DNA of 64,000 nt, taken from the NCBI RefSeq assembly GCF_022869865.1, contig NZ_CP094984.1, positions 2,914,001-2,978,000 on the forward strand, in the 5' to 3' direction. How positions within the stretch are numbered: the stretch's first letter is position 1; each line of letters starts with the position of its first letter. Of the stretch, positions 44,760-52,465 are shown in pieces. A model generated the notes under the pieces. It saw only the letters and a program-made list of their open reading frames with translations. It made no database searches and had not been told where the DNA came from. This DNA is from Arthrobacter zhangbolii (lineage in GTDB: Bacteria > Actinomycetota > Actinomycetes > Actinomycetales > Micrococcaceae). A program made the position numbers and the translations under genes.

Positions 44760-45413
44760 ATGAGAGCGCTGGACGATGATCTGCTGGAGACCTGGGTCAG
44801 GGGCTGGGCACAGGCACGTGGCTACCGGATGCGGCGCGAGGGACGTTTTCCGGCAGCACTGCTGCATGACCGGACCAATGACTGGGAGTACTTTGCCCTC
44901 GAGCCCTCGCACGACGAATTCGCTGCCCTGGCCTCGTCCGCCCGGCACAGCTCCACCCGGCTGTTCACTATCGTGACCACGCGCGCCAATGAAATATACG
45001 GCGCCGCCACCGTCTACGGGCTCCAGGTCCGTTCCACCGATGAGGTGCTGATGGTGGCCGATATGTCCGGCCAGGATGTGGAGGCACCAGTGCAGCCGTG
45101 GGACGACTTCTCCACCGAGACCAGCCACGCAAACAACATCGGATCTGTGACCGTTCTCTCGGGGGGCACGCCGGTTGCGCAGGGCAGCGTGGCGGTGGTC
45201 AACGGGTACGCCGTCTTTGACCGCATCCTCACCGAGCCGGCCTTCCGCCGCCGCGGCCTTGGCAGCTACGTGATGCGCGCCCTGACCGCCGTGGCCCTGG
45301 AGGACGACGCCGAGGCCGGGCTGCTTGTCGCCTCGGTGGACGGGCAGGAACTGTACCGGTATCTGGGGTGGGAATCCCTGGCCAGCGTGGTGATGTTCGA
45401 GCCCCGAATGTGA
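44760..45413 (+). CDS. GNAT family N-acetyltransferase
   Basis: A 217-residue protein with the acetyl-CoA binding motif A at FRRRGLGSYVMRALTAVALE near residue 163 and the closing YRYLGWESLASVVMFEP typical of the fold. The N-terminal half (TWVRGWAQARGYRMRREGRF, EYFALEPSHDEFAALASSAR) is less conserved. It transfers acetyl from acetyl-CoA to an amine on an unknown substrate. ATG 44760 lies 6 nt after TAGGGT, without a ribosome site, so leaderless. Confidence 0.87.
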   Translation: MRALDDDLLETWVRGWAQARGYRMRREGRFPAALLHDRTNDWEYFALEPSHDEFAALASSARHSSTRLFTIVTTRANEIYGAATVYGLQVRSTDEVLMVADMSGQDVEAPVQPWDDFSTETSHANNIGSVTVLSGGTPVAQGSVAVVNGYAVFDRILTEPAFRRRGLGSYVMRALTAVALEDDAEAGLLVASVDGQELYRYLGWESLASVVMFEPRM

Positions 45414-45483
45414 GCTTTTGCCGGGAGCCGTTGGACATGGTTCCCCCCGCAGTGAACATGGCCCGGGGCCGTTTTGCCGGTGG

Positions 45484-45489
45484 GAGAAT
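45484..45489 (+). promoter_or_regulatory. Possible -10 (GAGAAT) of helicase gene
   Basis: GAGAAT ends 6 nt before GTG 45496. The identical hexamer and spacing precede the polymerase gene at 56802. GGGAG nearby could instead act as a distant ribosome site. Confidence 0.35.
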
Positions 45490-45495
45490 GGGCAC

Positions 45496-47835
45496 GTGGC
45501 CCTACATGATTCCCTGATCCCGCTGCTTGGCGGCGGCGCCGAGCCGGAGCAGCTGATGCACGTCCATCAGATCCCTGCCCGCCGCGCCGTCACGGCGCCG
45601 TGGCCCCGGTGGGCCCACCCCGACGTCGTTGCCGCCTACCGGAATCTGGGCATCCAGGAACCCTGGGCGCACCAGATGGAGGCCGCCGAAGCTGCGCATA
45701 GCGGCAGCCACACGATCATTGCCACCGGCACCGCGTCCGGAAAGTCGCTCGCCTATCAGCTGCCGGTACTGGACGCCATCCACCGGACGTCCCTCGATGA
45801 CCGGGCGACGCTGGAACCCAGCGGCGCCGTCGCGCTCTATCTTGCCCCTACCAAGGCGCTGGCCGCGGACCAGCTGGCGGCAGTCAATTCGCTGAAGCTG
45901 CCAACGGTCCGGGCGGAAACGTACGACGGCGACACGGACACCGGTGCGCGGCGCTGGATCCGGGACCACGCCAACCTGGTCCTGGCCAACCCGGACATGC
46001 TGCACTTCGGTGTGCTGCCCAACCACACCTGGTGGGCCCGCTTCTTCCGGCGGCTGAAATACGTCATCATCGACGAGGCGCACAGCTACCGCGGGGTGTT
46101 CGGCTCCAACGTTGCCAACCTCATGCGACGGCTGCGGCGGATCTGCCGGTATTACGGGTCCGACCCGGTGTTCATCGGCGCCTCGGCAACCTCCGCCGAC
46201 CCGGAACAGTCCTTCAGCCGGCTGATCGGCGCTCCCGTGACCGCCGTGACGGAGGACCGGTCACCACACGGCTCCACCACCGTGGCCCTGTGGGAGCCGC
46301 AGCTGACTGAGCTCAAGGGTGAGAACGGTGCCCGGTCCCGGCGCACCGTGGTGGCCGAGACCGCGGACCTGCTCGCGAATCTGGTGGCCGCACAGGTGCG
46401 CACCATCGCGTTCATCAAGTCCCGCCGCGGTGCGGAAACCATTTCCACCATCACCCGCCGCCTGCTGGACGAGGTGCATCCCTCCCTGCCCGGCCGCGTG
46501 GCCGCCTACCGTTCGGGCTACCTGCCGGAAGAACGGCGGGAGCTGGAACGGCGGCTGCGCAGCGGGGAGCTGCTGGGCATTGCCAGCACCTCCGCCTTGG
46601 AGCTGGGCATTGATATTTCCGGACTGGACGCCGTACTGGTGGCGGGCTGGCCCGGAACCCGGGCATCCCTGTTCCAGCAGATCGGCCGGGCCGGGCGGTC
46701 CGGCCAGGATGCGCTGGCCGCGTTTGTGGCCAGTGACGACCCGCTGGATACCTACCTGGTGCACCATCCCGAAGCCATCTTCGACATTTCCGTGGAAGCG
46801 ACGGTTTTTGACCCGTCCAATCCCTACGTCCTGGGTCCGCATCTGTGCGCCGCGGCCGCCGAGCTGCCCGTGACGCCCGACGAGCGTGAACTGTTCGGTC
46901 CGGCTGCGGCCGGGCTGCTGGACCAGCTGGTGGCGCAGGGATACCTGCGCAAACGGCCGTCCGGCTGGTTCTGGACGCACCCGGAAAGCGCCGCATCGAT
47001 GGTGAACCTGCGCGCCGCCGGTGGTGGGCCGATCAACATTGTGGAATCCGAAACCGGCACCCTGCTGGGCACCATGGACTCCCCGCAGGCCCAGTACCAG
47101 GCCCACACCGGGGCAATTTACGTTCATCAGGGCACCACGTATCTGGTGGACGAACTGAACGAAGCCGACCACTGCGCCATGGTGACCCGGACCAACCCCG
47201 AGTTCTACACCCAGGCCCGGGACATCACCCAGGTTGCGGTGCTGGAGACCGAACGCACAGAGGAGTGGAACGGCATCCAGGCCTGTTTCGGCACGGTGAA
47301 AGTCACCACTCAGGTGGTCTCCTACCAGCGCAAGGCCCTCATATCCAACGAAATCCTTGGGGAAGAACCGCTGGAGCTGGAGGCCAAGGAACTCTTCACC
47401 AAGGCGGTCTGGTTTGTCATTGATGAGAAGTTCCTCGTCTCGGCCGGACTGGCCCCGGCGGACTTCCCCGGTTCCCTGCATGCCGCCGAACACGCGTCCA
47501 TCGGCATGCTGCCGCTGGTGGCCACCAGCGACCGCTGGGACATCGGAGGGGTGTCCACTGCCCTGCATGCGGACACCGAGAAGCCGACCATCTTTGTCTA
47601 CGACGGGCATCCCGGCGGTGCCGGTTTTGCCGAACGCGGTTACGAGGCCGCCCGGACCTGGCTGACGGCGACCCGGGATGCAATCCGTGCCTGCGAATGT
47701 GAGGGCGGCTGTCCGTCCTGCGTTCAGTCCCCGAAGTGCGGCAACAAAAACAATCCGCTGGATAAGAAGGGGGCCGTTACGCTGCTCAACGTTCTGCTGG
47801 AGCATGCCCCTGATGCCCTGGCGCTGACTTCCTAG
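45496..47835 (+). CDS. DEAH-box helicase with DUF1998 zinc domain (helicase/secretion neighbourhood)
   Basis: A 779-residue SF2 helicase. Walker A is ATGTASGKSLAYQ near residue 78, DEAH box VIIDEAHSY near residue 192, and motif VI QQIGRAGRSGQDAL near residue 395. The C-terminal DUF1998-like part ends with a four-Cys set (CECEGGCPSC, then CGNKNNPLDK). This is the actinobacterial family linked to Tad genes (TIGR03817 type, Rv3649-like), related to MrfA repair helicases. It is convergent with the Tad operon; a 24-nt palindrome lies between them. GTG 45496 is chosen over an earlier frame start. Confidence 0.93.
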   Translation: MALHDSLIPLLGGGAEPEQLMHVHQIPARRAVTAPWPRWAHPDVVAAYRNLGIQEPWAHQMEAAEAAHSGSHTIIATGTASGKSLAYQLPVLDAIHRTSLDDRATLEPSGAVALYLAPTKALAADQLAAVNSLKLPTVRAETYDGDTDTGARRWIRDHANLVLANPDMLHFGVLPNHTWWARFFRRLKYVIIDEAHSYRGVFGSNVANLMRRLRRICRYYGSDPVFIGASATSADPEQSFSRLIGAPVTAVTEDRSPHGSTTVALWEPQLTELKGENGARSRRTVVAETADLLANLVAAQVRTIAFIKSRRGAETISTITRRLLDEVHPSLPGRVAAYRSGYLPEERRELERRLRSGELLGIASTSALELGIDISGLDAVLVAGWPGTRASLFQQIGRAGRSGQDALAAFVASDDPLDTYLVHHPEAIFDISVEATVFDPSNPYVLGPHLCAAAAELPVTPDERELFGPAAAGLLDQLVAQGYLRKRPSGWFWTHPESAASMVNLRAAGGGPINIVESETGTLLGTMDSPQAQYQAHTGAIYVHQGTTYLVDELNEADHCAMVTRTNPEFYTQARDITQVAVLETERTEEWNGIQACFGTVKVTTQVVSYQRKALISNEILGEEPLELEAKELFTKAVWFVIDEKFLVSAGLAPADFPGSLHAAEHASIGMLPLVATSDRWDIGGVSTALHADTEKPTIFVYDGHPGGAGFAERGYEAARTWLTATRDAIRACECEGGCPSCVQSPKCGNKNNPLDKKGAVTLLNVLLEHAPDALALTS

Positions 47836-47836
47836 G

Positions 47837-47860
47837 CACAGGCCCGGCGCCGGGCCTGTG
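47837..47860. terminator. Perfect 24-nt palindrome between helicase and Tad genes
   Basis: Arms CACAGGCCCGGC and GCCGGGCCTGTG abut directly, starting 1 nt after the helicase stop codon. It lacks a T-run, but its position between convergent units fits a transcription barrier or terminator. Confidence 0.6.
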
Positions 47861-47988
47861 GCGGGCTTGCTGGCCTGGCCCGCCACCTGCCGGGCTCGCA
47901 AGTGCCTGCCCGCCGGTGAAATCGCCGTCTTGGAGCCTCATGCGCCCGATTCTCACATCACCGGGTCCCCGGCAGCCCGCCCGACGGC

Positions 47989-48570
47989 TCAGCCGGGTGG
48001 ACCTGCCCGCGCCCTGCCCGTGGCCGGAACCGGCAGGGCAGGGACGGCCACCTCCGTTTCGACCCTGAGGATGCCTGTTGCCTCATCGGCGGCACAGGTG
48101 CTGACCACCCCGCCGTTCCGGAGGGCTACGCGACGTGCCACACCGCACCCATCATCACCTCCCCCGCGCACGTGGGCACTGGCCAGGGCGCCGGTTTCCG
48201 TCAATCTGTCTCCGCCGGGGGGACTCCCGGACAGCATTGCGATTCCCGGCACGCTCCGTCCCGAAAGCGGTGTGGCACCGCCCGGCCCCAACCCGCGCAG
48301 CGCATCCGCTCCCGCGAGCGCTGCCAGGTCGGCAGCGGTGGCGGCACGTACAGCAGCAACGGAGGCCTGGGCCAGTATGAGGCCAGCCATGGAAAACCCC
48401 AGCAGCGCCAGGCAGATCCCCATTGCGGCGATTGTCCCTGCTCCCCTCTCGTTCATTCCCCTGTCATTCGCTCCCCTGTTGTTCACGTCCTTTACCGGCC
48501 GGACATGCGGCGTATCAGCAGGTTTCTGCTTTCCTTCCTCAGCGGGACTTTCACCGGGCCGGAGTGCCAA
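47989..48570 (-). CDS. TadE-like pilus protein, third minor pilin-like gene (Rv3654c type)
   Basis: A 193-residue protein with an N-terminal charged tail, then ERGAGTIAAMGICLALLGF, a membrane segment, and the conserved AATAADLAALAGADAL. This is the helicase-neighbourhood TadE-like family (TIGR03816 type). Position +5 after the Gly of ERG is Ala, not Glu, so the canonical prepilin-peptidase glutamate is absent. The start is uncertain: ATG 48570 overlaps the previous gene by 20 nt; a GTG (48486) and an ATG (48456) just before ERGAG are alternatives. Last gene of the Tad unit. Confidence 0.82.
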   Translation of the reverse strand: MALRPGESPAEEGKQKPADTPHVRPVKDVNNRGANDRGMNERGAGTIAAMGICLALLGFSMAGLILAQASVAAVRAATAADLAALAGADALRGLGPGGATPLSGRSVPGIAMLSGSPPGGDRLTETGALASAHVRGGGDDGCGVARRVALRNGGVVSTCAADEATGILRVETEVAVPALPVPATGRARAGPPG

Positions 48571-49090
48571 CGGGATAACCTCCGTCCCCCGGGAAGGCCA
48601 CGGCGTCCGCGGTTAGTTCCAGGGGCAGCAGGCTCAGCACCGGAAGCGACAGGGAACTGCGCACCTCCACTACCGTCCACTCCCCGTCCCGGGTCAGCAC
48701 CAGCTGAGCTGATCCGCCTGCCAGACGCTGAACTGCAGCCTCCGCCGCCGTGGTGTCAGCCCGCATCACCTCCCGTGCTGCCGCGCGGGCCGCTTCTTCC
48801 AACCGCAGCTGGGTAATGCCTGCGGATATCCCGGTTAGCCCGAACACCAGCACCAAAACGATGGCCGGCAATGCCGTCGCGAACTCGGCCGTCACGGCAC
48901 CCCTCTCCGGCGGATCCAAGCCTGCCGGGCGGCCCCCAACTACCCGGCGCTCCCGGTGCACCCGTTGCTCCCGGCTTTCCCGGCGCTCCCGGTTTGCCCG
49001 GAACTCCCGGTGCTTCCTGCCTGCGGGTCCGCCCCGGCCTGTCCGGTGTCCCCGCATTCCCGACATGTCCCGCATTCCCGACGTGTCCAC
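48551..49090 (-). CDS. TadE family minor pilin
   Basis: A 179-residue protein. The pilin core is ERGAVTAEFATALPAIVLVLVFG: Gly followed by Glu at +5 and an aromatic at +6, the prepilin-peptidase signature, then one membrane helix and an extracytoplasmic domain of about 95 residues. The GTG start at 49090 gives a 62-residue leader full of Arg and Glu (RANRERRESREQRVHRERR) from short 9-bp DNA repeats; a TTG just before the core is an alternative start. Probably a minor pilin or pseudopilin of the Tad pilus. Confidence 0.8.
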   Translation of the reverse strand: MDTSGMRDMSGMRGHRTGRGGPAGRKHREFRANRERRESREQRVHRERRVVGGRPAGLDPPERGAVTAEFATALPAIVLVLVFGLTGISAGITQLRLEEAARAAAREVMRADTTAAEAAVQRLAGGSAQLVLTRDGEWTVVEVRSSLSLPVLSLLPLELTADAVAFPGDGGYPVGTPAR

Positions 49091-49101
49091 AAGGGTTATC
49101 C

Positions 49102-49599
49102 CTATCCCAATGTCAGCGCGGAACGAATCAACGAGATCAGCATGGCGCGGACTTCGTCGCCGCCGAGGATAACCGCCAGCAATCCCGCAAAAGCAACGGC
49201 TGCAAGGGTTGCGATGGCGTATTCGGCGGTGGCCATGCCTGCTTCCCGGTCGGAACCGGCCAACGGCTCCGGCCGGAACTCAGGAACTGTGCCGCAAGAC
49301 GGCTTTTGCTCCCGCGGCGGCCGGAGCCGGCCCGGCCTTTTTTCCGGTAACGGGGACGGCAGCGTCCCCGTCAGCAGGGCCCGCCGGGCCGCACCGGAAC
49401 GTGCCGTCAGACCATGCAGCCCGTGGGTTCCGTCCGATTCCGGATTGGGGCAATAGGCGCGCTCTGGGTGCTTGCGGTTCGGTTCCCGGGCCCCTTCTGC
49501 CAGCGGGATATGGCCGGACTGCTGGCTGGGCGGAAACGGTTGCACAGCCGGATTCGGCTCGGCGGGGCGGTGCTTGTCGAGCCTGGTGTTTGTTTGCAT
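49102..49599 (-). CDS. DUF4244 (Flp-like major pilin) with long leader
   Basis: A 165-residue protein ending in a typical Flp pilin: AG-MATAEYAIATLAAVAFAG. Cleavage after the Gly would leave Glu at +5 and Tyr at +6, giving a mature pilin of only about 44 residues. The preceding 121 residues are Pro/Arg-rich and much longer than the usual Flp leader. ATG 49599 has a near-perfect AGGAGG 8 nt upstream, the strongest ribosome site in the cluster, as expected for a major subunit. A 156-nt gap separates it from tadC, so it may have its own promoter. Confidence 0.85.
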   Translation of the reverse strand: MQTNTRLDKHRPAEPNPAVQPFPPSQQSGHIPLAEGAREPNRKHPERAYCPNPESDGTHGLHGLTARSGAARRALLTGTLPSPLPEKRPGRLRPPREQKPSCGTVPEFRPEPLAGSDREAGMATAEYAIATLAAVAFAGLLAVILGGDEVRAMLISLIRSALTLG

Positions 49600-49755
49600 G
49601 GGCTTTTCCTCCTAATGAAAAGGTCCGGAACCTGATCCTGTCCGGTTATGCCGGCTCCCGGCCCCTGGAGCAGGGAAGCCGGGGACAAGGCCGGGCGCGC
49701 AGCGGCCTGTGGAGGGAGCATGGGGGCGGGCTCGGTTCCGTCATGCCGGAAGCAG

Positions 49756-50439
49756 TCACAACCGGCCCGGCAACAGGGACATCAGCAGCGGAACGACAGT
49801 CAGTGCCACAAATGCCGGAAGGGAGCACAACCCCAGCGGTACCACCAGGCGGACCCCAAGGGCGGCAGCCCTGCGTCTCCCCTCCGCCTGCCGGCGCCGG
49901 CGGAGGGCATCCGCCTGGGAATGCAGCACAGCTGCCGATGGGGCCCCCGTCAGTGCCGTGAACCGCAGTGCCGGACCCAGCGCCCTGAACGCCGCCGAAG
50001 AAGGTACAACCACACCAGTCACATCCGATGCCGGTAGATCGGCCGGTGTGCCGGACGCTGGCGGCTCGGTCGTGTGCGGGTGCTGGCGGAGCCGCTGTCT
50101 CCGACTCTGCAACGGGACGCGCCCGGTACCGGCGCCGGCGGATAACTGCCAGGCGGCGTCCCATGGCATCCCCAGTTCCAGTGCCCGCAGCAAACGCTCG
50201 AGTCCCCGGGCAGTGCCCGGGTCCACTCCCTCCCGGAGTATCCCCAGGGCGGACACAAGTGGTTGACCGGCTTCAAGCATCGCGGCGACCAGGTCCAGCA
50301 TCAGCGCCGGGTCTCCGATCGATCCTTCTTCCTGCGGTTCGCTGGGCGGCCCGGAATCCTGCAGCGGAGCGATTCTGCCGGCGCCACCGAATAAAAGGGC
50401 AGATGCGGAGAGCAACCCAAAGACCAGCAACCCCGTCAT
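49756..50439 (-). CDS. tadC: Tad pilus inner-membrane platform protein TadC-like
   Basis: A 227-residue type II secretion F-domain protein. A helix at residues 1-20, then the GspF/TadC core DLVAAMLEAGQPLVSALGIL, a charged loop (RSRRQRLRQHPHTTEPP), and terminal helices VRLVVPLGLCSLPAFVALTV. With TadB it forms the membrane platform on which pilin is polymerised by the TadA ATPase. ATG start overlaps tadB stop by 4 nt, so it is translationally coupled. Length is short relative to TadC of proteobacteria (about 300), as in other actinobacteria. Confidence 0.85.
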   Translation of the reverse strand: MTGLLVFGLLSASALLFGGAGRIAPLQDSGPPSEPQEEGSIGDPALMLDLVAAMLEAGQPLVSALGILREGVDPGTARGLERLLRALELGMPWDAAWQLSAGAGTGRVPLQSRRQRLRQHPHTTEPPASGTPADLPASDVTGVVVPSSAAFRALGPALRFTALTGAPSAAVLHSQADALRRRRQAEGRRRAAALGVRLVVPLGLCSLPAFVALTVVPLLMSLLPGRL

Positions 50440-51182
50440 CCCGGTACGCCCTCAGCCGGCTTTGCGGCGTCCCTGACCAGCCGCCCGGACCAGACGCGGC
50501 CTGCCAGCCAGAACCCGCCTCCGGCTGCGGCGGCGGACCAGCCAAGCGGCGTCGCTGTCAGAATCTGCAGCGGGTTGCCGCCCAGCAGGTACCCGAGGAT
50601 GATCCCGCCACCGGGCAGCCAGGTCAGCAGGCGCATGGTTGCCCGCGGCCCCGCCAATGCGCTCTCTCGGTCCGAGGCTGCATCGCGGGCAGCGTCCAGC
50701 TGACCGGCGTAGCGGGTGAGCACTCGGGACAAGGGTGCTCCGCTGCGCTCGGACACGCGGACACAGACGGCCAGGCCCGCCCATAGCTCCCGCAGCAACG
50801 GATCCGGCGCGCCGTCATCTGCCCGCCCCGCTGCCGCCAGCACCGGAACGGGACTGAGTCCCAGGGCAGCCGACGCCGCAGCTGCCTGCAGCACGGCAGC
50901 AAAGGGATGAGCCGGTGCGTTCCGCGGCGCCCCGGCCGCGTAGAGCGTAGCCGCGTCGGCCCAGATCCGGTACGCCGGACGGCCTGCCGCCAGCAGGCCG
51001 GCAAGTTCGCGGACCAGCAGCGCCGGCGCATCCGCATCCGTCCTGTCCCTGCGTTTTCGGGCTTTGCCCGGGGAAGGACCATTTGGGCCTCTTCCCCGGC
51101 GGCGAATCTGCCGGTCCGGTCTCCTGCCGAACAGCAGCACTGCAGCTGCGGCGAGCAGCATGGTGATGGTCAGGCCTGCCAT
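50436..51182 (-). CDS. tadB: Tad pilus inner-membrane platform protein TadB-like
   Basis: A 248-residue F-domain membrane protein: N-terminal helix (ITMLLAAAAVLLFG), basic linker, then VRELAGLLAAGRPAYRIWAD, the conserved SERSGAPLSRVLTRYAGQLD, and two C-terminal helices (LLTWLPGGGIILGYLLGG, GWSAAAAGGGFWLAG). It partners with TadC. The start lies 13 nt inside the 3' end of tadA, which contains the 15-bp repeat. The family name follows gene order; the sequence alone would say type II secretion system F family protein. Confidence 0.85.
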   Translation of the reverse strand: MAGLTITMLLAAAAVLLFGRRPDRQIRRRGRGPNGPSPGKARKRRDRTDADAPALLVRELAGLLAAGRPAYRIWADAATLYAAGAPRNAPAHPFAAVLQAAAASAALGLSPVPVLAAAGRADDGAPDPLLRELWAGLAVCVRVSERSGAPLSRVLTRYAGQLDAARDAASDRESALAGPRATMRLLTWLPGGGIILGYLLGGNPLQILTATPLGWSAAAAGGGFWLAGRVWSGRLVRDAAKPAEGVPG

Positions 51183-52465
51183 GCCGTCACGCGTGGTCCT
51201 TCCGTTGCGGGTCTGTCCGCTGCAGGTCCATCCGCAGCAGGTCCATCCGCAGCAGGTCCATCATCGGCTTCCGCCGCAGCGCGCAGCTGAAGCCGGCGTT
51301 CGAGTTCCGCCCACCCACTCTCTCGCCGGTAGGTCGCTCCTTCGCGCCGGAGGGCCGGGACAGCGGTCAGCTGACCGTTCGAAAGCATCAGGACGGCAAC
51401 TTCGGAGATAGTGCGGACACCGGCCGCCCGGTGCAGGTGGATCACAACGTCCAGCGCTGCCGCAGCCTGCAATGCCACCGCTTCCGGGCTCATTCCCGCG
51501 AGCGCTCCCAGCGCCGCCAGTCGTGCCGGAACACCTGATGCCGAGTTCGCGTGGATGGTCCCGCCCGCTCCGTCGTGGCCGGTGTTCAGTGCCGCCAGCA
51601 GTTCACGGACTTCAGCTCCCCGGCATTCCCCGACCACCAGCCGGTCCGGCCGCATCCGAAGAGCCTGCCGGACCAGCTCGGTTTGATCCAGCACCCCGGT
51701 GCCTTCCACGTTCCCATGCCGGGTCTGCAGGCCCACCACGTGGGGATGGTCCGGTTCCAGTTCCGCTGCGTCCTCCACCAGCACCAGCCGTTCCCGGGGT
51801 CCGCTGAGTGAGAGAAGCGTCGAGAGGAGCGTGGTTTTGCCGGTGCCCGTTGCGCCGCTGACCATGAAGTTCAAGCGGTGTCTGATGATTGAGCGGAGCA
51901 CCCGTTCGCACTCAATATCCAGTGTTCCGGTCCGCGTCAGCTCGGCAAGGGTGAAGGTCCGGGTCCGGTGAATCCGGATGGAGAGGAGCGTGGACCCGGT
52001 GGACACGGGACGAAGCACTGCGTGCACCCGATATCCCGGCAGCTGCACATCAACGCAGGGGCAGGAGTCGTCCAGACGCCGGCCCCCGGCCGCGACCAGA
52101 CGGGTTGCCAGTGACTGGACTTCGGCGTCACCGGCAAACCGGATACCGGTGAGTTCCAGGCCGTGGCCGCTGTCCACCCACACCCGGTCCGGGCCGTTGA
52201 CCAGGATGTCGCTGACCCCCGGGTGCAGCGCCAGTGGCTGCAAAGGCCCAAGCCCCTGCAGTTCGGCGCGCATCCGGTCCACTGCATGGAGCGTTCCTTC
52301 GGACCCCAGCAGGCGTCCGCTGGCCTGCACTGCGGCGGCCAGCCGTGCCCCGGTCACCGGCTCCGGGTGTGCCAGCATCCGGTCCCGGACCCGGGCCAGC
52401 AGAGGGTCGGCGCCCGGCAGCTGCCGGGCCCCGCGGGGCGGACCGCCGTTCTCCCCGACGCTCAC
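51170..52465 (-). CDS. tadA: TadA family pilus assembly ATPase
   Basis: A 431-residue secretion ATPase driving pilin polymerisation. Walker A: MVSGATGTGKTTLLSTLLS near residue 210; Asp box LVLVEDAAELEPDHPHVVGL; Walker B/His region RQALRMRPDRLVVGECRGAE. The N-terminal part has VSDILVNGPDRVWVDSGHG. The C-terminus ends in a minisatellite-derived tail (DGPAADGPAADGPAAD) absent from the conserved domain. Overlaps: 4 nt with the CpaE-like gene upstream and 13 nt with tadB. Family as in TIGR03819-type helicase/secretion neighbourhood ATPases. Confidence 0.95.
   Translation of the reverse strand: MSVGENGGPPRGARQLPGADPLLARVRDRMLAHPEPVTGARLAAAVQASGRLLGSEGTLHAVDRMRAELQGLGPLQPLALHPGVSDILVNGPDRVWVDSGHGLELTGIRFAGDAEVQSLATRLVAAGGRRLDDSCPCVDVQLPGYRVHAVLRPVSTGSTLLSIRIHRTRTFTLAELTRTGTLDIECERVLRSIIRHRLNFMVSGATGTGKTTLLSTLLSLSGPRERLVLVEDAAELEPDHPHVVGLQTRHGNVEGTGVLDQTELVRQALRMRPDRLVVGECRGAEVRELLAALNTGHDGAGGTIHANSASGVPARLAALGALAGMSPEAVALQAAAALDVVIHLHRAAGVRTISEVAVLMLSNGQLTAVPALRREGATYRRESGWAELERRLQLRAAAEADDGPAADGPAADGPAADRPATEGPRVTAWQA
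51207..51266. repeat. 15-bp minisatellite in tadA 3' end
   Basis: About four units of GCAGGTCCATCCGCA (two identical at 51222-51251, degenerate ones on each side). It encodes the DGPAA-type repeats of the TadA tail; copy-number change keeps the frame. Confidence 0.9.

Noticed and set aside
46261-47901. Long minus-strand frame opposite the helicase
   Set aside because: The plus-strand frame has all helicase motifs; the antisense product is biased and domainless.
48871-49350. Collagen-like Gly-x-y frame on the plus strand (LPGAPGAPVAPGFPGAPGLP)
   Set aside because: Lies antisense to the TadE leader, whose 9-bp repeats create the pattern; no ribosome site or export signal was seen. I keep a small doubt, since collagen-like proteins exist in bacteria.
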